Below, piece after piece: positions 60,371 to 64,000 of a stretch of DNA of 64,000 nt. Source of the stretch: Alkalibacterium putridalgicola (GTDB lineage Bacteria; Bacillota; Bacilli; Lactobacillales; Carnobacteriaceae_A); NCBI RefSeq assembly GCF_900109825.1, contig NZ_FOBL01000014.1, forward strand, positions 1-64,000, written 5' to 3'. The notes under the pieces are model-generated. The model was not told the DNA's origin. It worked only from the letters and a program-made list of their open reading frames with translations, and did no database searches. The position numbers and the translations under genes were made by a program. The number at the start of each line of letters is the position of its first letter. Within the stretch, counting starts at the first letter, position 1.

Positions 60371-61237
60371 ATGTACTTAAAATCCATATGTTTTCCTGAT
60401 AAAGAAACAGAGTTTGATTTTTTTATCGGAATCAAACGAAAAGTATACAATACATATTATCCTTTTCAGGTCCTGTCAAAAAAAGATCTGAGTCGACTGG
60501 ATCTGGCACCCGTTACGATCCTGTATGGCGGAAATGGGTCGGGAAAAACAACCGTACTGAATATTATCGCTGAGAAAATCGGAGCTCACCGGGATGCCCT
60601 GTATAATAGATCCAGTTTCTTTCCGGCTTATCTGGATTTCTGTTCCATTGAACACACCTTTAATGAACCTGTACATAAGCGGATCATTACCAGTGACGAT
60701 GTGTTTGATTATATCCTGACTCTGCGTTCAGTCAACGAGGGGATCGACGAGAAAAGAGAAGAGATGTTTGATGAGTACCTTGAAGCAAAGTTTGCCACAT
60801 TCCAGTTGAAGTCTCTGGATGATTATGACGAGCTGAAAAAGATGACCGAAGCCCGCCGGAAGACCCAGTCCAGATATGTCAGAGAACATCTAATGAGTAA
60901 CGTGCGTGAACAGTCCAATGGGGAAAGTGCCTTCCGCTATTTTATCGAAATGATGGACGAGAATGGCCTGTATCTCCTGGATGAGCCCGAGAACAGCCTC
61001 TCCCCGGACAAACAGCTGGAACTGAAACAGTTCATTGAAGATTCTGCCCGATTTTTCGGCTGTCAGTTTATCATATCAACCCATTCGCCTTTTCTTCTTT
61101 CTCTGGAAGAAGCTCAAGTCTACGACCTGGACTCGGAACCGGTATCTGTCAGAAAGTGGACGGAGCTGGAGCACGTGAGGGACTATTATGAATTTTTCAG
61201 GAAGCATAAAGCGTCTTTTGAAGTGGAAGATCAGTAA
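60371..61237 (+). CDS. AAA ATPase (SMC/ABC-like, small)
   Basis: A 288-residue ATPase with Walker A GGNGSGKTT (about 54-62), Walker B LYLLDEPENSLSP (about 198-210) and FIISTHSPFLLSL as the D-loop/switch His. It lacks membrane segments or a coiled-coil arm. These stand-alone ATPases (related to RecF/OLD-type) are common and uncharacterised; some belong to defence or regulatory modules. Here no nuclease or toxin partner is adjacent. GAAAGGAAGC precedes the ATG. Ends at a hairpin. Confidence 0.85.
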   Translation: MYLKSICFPDKETEFDFFIGIKRKVYNTYYPFQVLSKKDLSRLDLAPVTILYGGNGSGKTTVLNIIAEKIGAHRDALYNRSSFFPAYLDFCSIEHTFNEPVHKRIITSDDVFDYILTLRSVNEGIDEKREEMFDEYLEAKFATFQLKSLDDYDELKKMTEARRKTQSRYVREHLMSNVREQSNGESAFRYFIEMMDENGLYLLDEPENSLSPDKQLELKQFIEDSARFFGCQFIISTHSPFLLSLEEAQVYDLDSEPVSVRKWTELEHVRDYYEFFRKHKASFEVEDQ

Positions 61238-61240
61238 GGA

Positions 61241-61270
61241 AAAGTCTCCTGTGACGGAGACTTTTTTCAT
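61241..61270 (+). terminator. Rho-independent terminator
   Basis: AAGTCTCC, short loop, GGAGACTT, then TTTTTT. Confidence 0.88.
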
Positions 61271-61354
61271 TTATCCAGAGCAGTTATCTCTTATCCATAT
61301 TTTTGGAGTATGTAGAGACTACTGGCTGACTATAAAATGAAGAGTGTGTAGTAG

Positions 61355-61590
61355 ACACATGCATAATGACCGCTGAGTCAAAATTCAGTATGAGCCGGTC
61401 CTGTATGGCAGGTATAGTGACTGGTCAGAAAACAAAGGGGAATCAGTTTGCCTTAAAAGTAGGGAATAGTGACCTCTGGAGGGAGGCTGTTTTTGGGGCA
61501 GCTAAAACGCCCTTCAAAGGAATGCTCAAAAATAAAAGGCACGTGGGCAGGCGCTACCTTAGCTTTTTAGGATCGACTGATCGAAAAGAA
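61355..61590. repeat. 51-52-bp periodic intergenic element (array F)
   Basis: TAATGACC at 61364, TAGTGACT at 61415 and TAGTGACC at 61467 (steps 51 and 52), with weaker units near 61519 and 61571. TAGTGACC is the reverse complement of GGTCACTA, so this is the inverted relative of arrays C and D. A 95-codon frame across it has no ribosome site. Bases 61590-61839 hold nothing else clear apart from the GGAAAGGAAG site of the next gene. Confidence 0.65.
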
Positions 61591-61839
61591 AAGTTTGAGA
61601 TTGCCTTACTACTCCAATTTAGCATCGGCTCATCCATGGAACGTAACGAGTAGTAAGAACTGATTTAATTAGGGACGACTCAACATGTCAAGGGGTTTCA
61701 GCAGATGAAACGGATATTCGATCTTCAAGACAGAATACCCATTTCCTCAAACAGATGAAGGAATAATTGAATCAGTAGGATACCTGCTCCTTAAAATGAT
61801 ATAGTAGGGATAATGAAGATGGAAAGGAAGACGATAGAC

Positions 61840-62835
61840 ATGAGATTAAGTGTACTGGATCAGGCACCGATAACGAGCGGTAATACAGCTCAAGGTGCGC
61901 TGGAAAAAGCGGTGGAACTTGCTCAGCTCACAGAAGAGTTGGGGTATTACCGTATGTGGATGGCTGAGCATCATGGGAGTTCCAGCTTTGCCAGTTCGGC
62001 TCCTGAAGTCGTGGTGGCGTATCTGGCAGCTAAAACAGATCACATCCGCTTAGGGACGGGTGGAACCATGATGATGCATTATTCACCTTTGAAAATGGCT
62101 GAAGTTTTCAAAACATTGAGTGCTCTGGCGCCCGGACGGATCGATTATGGGGTCGGGCGGGCTCCCGGCGGTGACCAGAATGCGATCTATGCACTGGCTC
62201 AGGGAAATGATCCGGATTTTGACCGTTTATATGAGAAGCTGGATGTGGCCCTAGACTTGATCAAAGATGAGATCCCTAAAGAATCGTTATACAAAAAGAC
62301 GCCTGCTTCACCTCAAAATGTGACCTTACCCGAAGCCTGGCTCTTGGGTTCAAGCGGCAACAGCGCGATTCAGGCAGGACAGAAGGGGCTTGGCTATTCC
62401 TTTGCCCAGTTCTTCATGCTTGGTGCGATGCGAAAAGAAATTTTTGACTTATACAGACAACGGTTCGTGCCGTCCGAATTCATGGAAAAGCCGGAAATCA
62501 GCGTTGCGTATCTGGTGACCGTAGCTGAAACGACAGAAGAAGCCGAATTTCAGGCCAAACCGCAGGACATTGCCCGGATCCGTCTTGGACAGGGCCGCAT
62601 GTCGCCGTTGATGACACCTGAAGAAGCACGTGACTACCCACTGACGGAGGACGAAAAGGAAGCGATTCAGACGAACCGCGAGATCCATCTAGTGGGGACG
62701 GCCAAAGAAGTCGCTGAAAAACTGTATCAGGATCAGGAAAGATACGGCTTTCAGGAAGCGATGATCTGCAGTATCGCTCATTCACAGGAACAGCGTCTGA
62801 ATGCGTATAAACTTCTGGCCGAAGAAATGCTTTAA
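61840..62835 (+). CDS. Luciferase-like (LLM class) flavin-dependent oxidoreductase
   Basis: 331 residues from ATG 61840 (MRLSVLDQAPITSG), chosen for GGAAAGGAAG upstream; the frame also opens at 61813. Family marks: LAQLTEELGYYRMWMAEHHG, then IRLGTGGTMMMHYSPLKMAE, GRIDYGVGRAPGGD and AWLLGSSGNSAIQAGQKGLGY. FMN-using monooxygenases or reductases of this MsnO8/YvbT-like group have few known substrates. It is followed by the dehydrogenase gene after 48 bases and probably shares its transcript. Confidence 0.9.
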   Translation: MRLSVLDQAPITSGNTAQGALEKAVELAQLTEELGYYRMWMAEHHGSSSFASSAPEVVVAYLAAKTDHIRLGTGGTMMMHYSPLKMAEVFKTLSALAPGRIDYGVGRAPGGDQNAIYALAQGNDPDFDRLYEKLDVALDLIKDEIPKESLYKKTPASPQNVTLPEAWLLGSSGNSAIQAGQKGLGYSFAQFFMLGAMRKEIFDLYRQRFVPSEFMEKPEISVAYLVTVAETTEEAEFQAKPQDIARIRLGQGRMSPLMTPEEARDYPLTEDEKEAIQTNREIHLVGTAKEVAEKLYQDQERYGFQEAMICSIAHSQEQRLNAYKLLAEEML

Positions 62836-62883
62836 ATGATAAACTTTTTATAGATATAGAATCGATACGAAAGGAAGAAGAGC

Positions 62884-63837
62884 ATGAAAGTCGCTTTACT
62901 GGAACCATTGAGAGTACCAAAAGATATGATCGATAAATTGGCTCGACCCATTAAAAATGCAGGTCACGACTTTATTTACTATGAAGAGAAAACAACGGAT
63001 CCTGATGAACTTTTGAAACGCAGTCAGGATGCTGATGTGGTGATGATCGCCAACAATCCGTATCCGAAAGAAGTCGTGGCTAAGCTGAAAGAGACCAAAC
63101 TGATCAACGTTGCTTTTACTGGTGTGGATCATGTCGCACGAGAGACGGCTAAAGAGAAAGGCATTAAAGTTGCCAATGCGGCCGGGTATTCTGACCAGTC
63201 AGTGGCTGAGCTGGTCATCGGTCTGACGCTGGACGTGTACCGTTCCATCTCTCGAGGCGACAAGGATATTAGAAAAGAATCGTTTTCCGGAATGATCCAG
63301 GGAAGAGAGATCAGAGGCAAGACTGTAGGCATCATTGGGACGGGTAATATCGGACTGAAGACAGCTGATCTGTTCAAAGCCTTTGGCGCCAACCTGATCG
63401 GATACAACCGCACGAAAAAAGAGGCAGCGAAAGATTTAGGGCTGGAGTATCTGCCGCTAGAAGATGTCCTTGCACAAAGTGACATCGTTTCTGTCCATTT
63501 ACCGATGAATGAGGAAACAAGAAACTTCCTGTCCAAAGAAAAACTGGAAAAAATGAAGGACTCAGCCGTACTCATCAACTGTGCGCGGGGACCGATCATT
63601 GATAACGCAGCTTTAACGGATCTTTTGAATGAAGGAAAGCTGGCAGGTGCCGGTATCGATGTCTTCGATATGGAGCCGCCGCTTCCAGAAGATTATCCGC
63701 TGCTGAATGTTAAAAACGCCGTATTGACACCGCATGTCGACTATCTGACAGATGAAGCTATGGTCATGCGTGCTGAAATCGCCTTTGACAACACACTGGC
63801 TTTCTTGAAAGGACGACCACAGAATATAATTGATTAA
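62884..63837 (+). CDS. D-isomer-specific 2-hydroxyacid dehydrogenase
   Basis: A 317-residue NAD-dependent enzyme. NAD loop GIIGTGNIGLKTADLFKAFG (about 149-168); catalytic residues fit the family: Arg in NCARGPIID (about 237), Glu in FDMEPPLPE, and His in LTPHVDYLT (about 285). It interconverts a D-2-hydroxyacid and 2-oxoacid; the substrate (for instance glycerate, lactate or a branched acid) is not determined. AAAGGAAGAAG precedes the ATG. Confidence 0.9.
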   Translation: MKVALLEPLRVPKDMIDKLARPIKNAGHDFIYYEEKTTDPDELLKRSQDADVVMIANNPYPKEVVAKLKETKLINVAFTGVDHVARETAKEKGIKVANAAGYSDQSVAELVIGLTLDVYRSISRGDKDIRKESFSGMIQGREIRGKTVGIIGTGNIGLKTADLFKAFGANLIGYNRTKKEAAKDLGLEYLPLEDVLAQSDIVSVHLPMNEETRNFLSKEKLEKMKDSAVLINCARGPIIDNAALTDLLNEGKLAGAGIDVFDMEPPLPEDYPLLNVKNAVLTPHVDYLTDEAMVMRAEIAFDNTLAFLKGRPQNIID

Positions 63838-63844
63838 TAAAGAG

Positions 63845-63873
63845 GATACCGGGACGAAATCCCAGTATCTTTC
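63845..63873 (+). terminator. Rho-independent terminator
   Basis: GATACCGGGA pairs with TCCCAGTATC, followed by TTTCCTT. Confidence 0.8.
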
Positions 63874-63904
63874 CTTATTTCTGCTTTGAAAAAGCACACG
63901 TTTA

Positions 63905-64000
63905 GCTTTTATGTGCCCTTTGTGTCTTCGTTTGTAGCGTGAAGGGCATGCAAATGTGTTTTAAGTGCCCTTCGTGACTTTGTCTGTAGCGTGAAGGGCA
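63905..64000. repeat. 52-bp tandem array running off the window (array G)
   Basis: GTGCCCTT starts at 63913 and 63965, 52 bases apart; each unit ends in GTAGCGTGAAGGGCA, pairing with TGCCCTT to form a stem-loop. The GTGCCCTTCG core is shared with array E at 49.6 kb. The array continues past the end of the window. Confidence 0.8.

Noticed and set aside
60371-61237. Stand-alone AAA ATPase as part of an anti-phage defence system
   Set aside because: No nuclease, reverse transcriptase, toxin or other effector gene lies beside it; it has its own terminator.
61366-61653. 95-codon frame after the AAA ATPase gene
   Set aside because: No ribosome site, and it overlaps the degenerate periodic element; composition is unlike nearby genes.

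Overview
The window looks like chromosomal DNA of a low-to-medium GC Gram-positive bacterium of the order Lactobacillales. It most resembles a motile, marine or alkaliphilic member of the Carnobacteriaceae (Marinilactibacillus/Alkalibacterium type). Reasons: strong AGGAGG-type ribosome sites throughout, three Rgg/MutR-like regulators, lipoproteins with Gram-positive lipoboxes, an AGCS sodium:alanine symporter, a methyl-accepting chemotaxis protein, and many compact Rho-independent terminators. The genus is an inference. No rRNA or tRNA gene was seen.

Layout. 1-1.6 kb: broken IS3-type element, then a nucleotidyltransferase-like gene plus a small basic protein. 1.7-3.8 kb: quinone/electrophile-responsive operon (MarR regulator, ring-cleavage-type VOC dioxygenase, FMN reductase) with a matching operator at both promoters. 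3.9-7.5 kb: ABC exporter operon with an SGNH hydrolase. 7.7-13.2 kb: MarR plus B3/B4-domain gene, DUF3267 protein, alanine symporter, and a MerR regulator divergent from a flavodoxin-like protein. 13.4-22 kb: AT-rich accessory region with an Rgg regulator and two copies of a tiny hydrophobic peptide gene behind a duplicated 94-bp leader, exported proteins of unknown role, a RelB-PemK-type toxin-antitoxin pair and gene fragments. 22-29.4 kb: two DUF5050-like propeller membrane proteins, an ECF sigma/anti-sigma pair and a phospholipase-D-like protein. 29.4-35 kb: decayed RelB/RelE pair, orphan vsr, purA-purB, and yefM-yoeB. 35-43 kb: redox cluster with glutathione peroxidase, two FMN reductases, a cytosolic ApbE, an Rgg-like regulator, and a DUF1858/DUF438 hemerythrin-PAS pair. 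43-64 kb: chemotaxis receptor, DUF4349 lipoprotein, glutathionyl-hydroquinone reductase, several NAD(P)/FAD oxidoreductases, a P-type ATPase, an amine oxidase, a dicarboxylate/amino-acid symporter, an AAA ATPase, a luciferase-like monooxygenase and a 2-hydroxyacid dehydrogenase.

Three things stand out. (1) Seven intergenic tandem arrays of differing sequence share the same 51-52 bp period, close to five turns of B-DNA. (2) The FMN reductase-PAS fusion at 36515-37705 ends in two perfect ApbE flavinylation motifs and lies two genes from an ApbE that lacks a signal peptide, suggesting a cytosolic, doubly flavinylated redox or sensor protein. (3) The Rgg regulator at 14300 is followed by a duplicated hydrophobic peptide gene, a candidate quorum-sensing or small-peptide system. 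Much of the rest is redox and electrophile-stress metabolism spread over separate operons.
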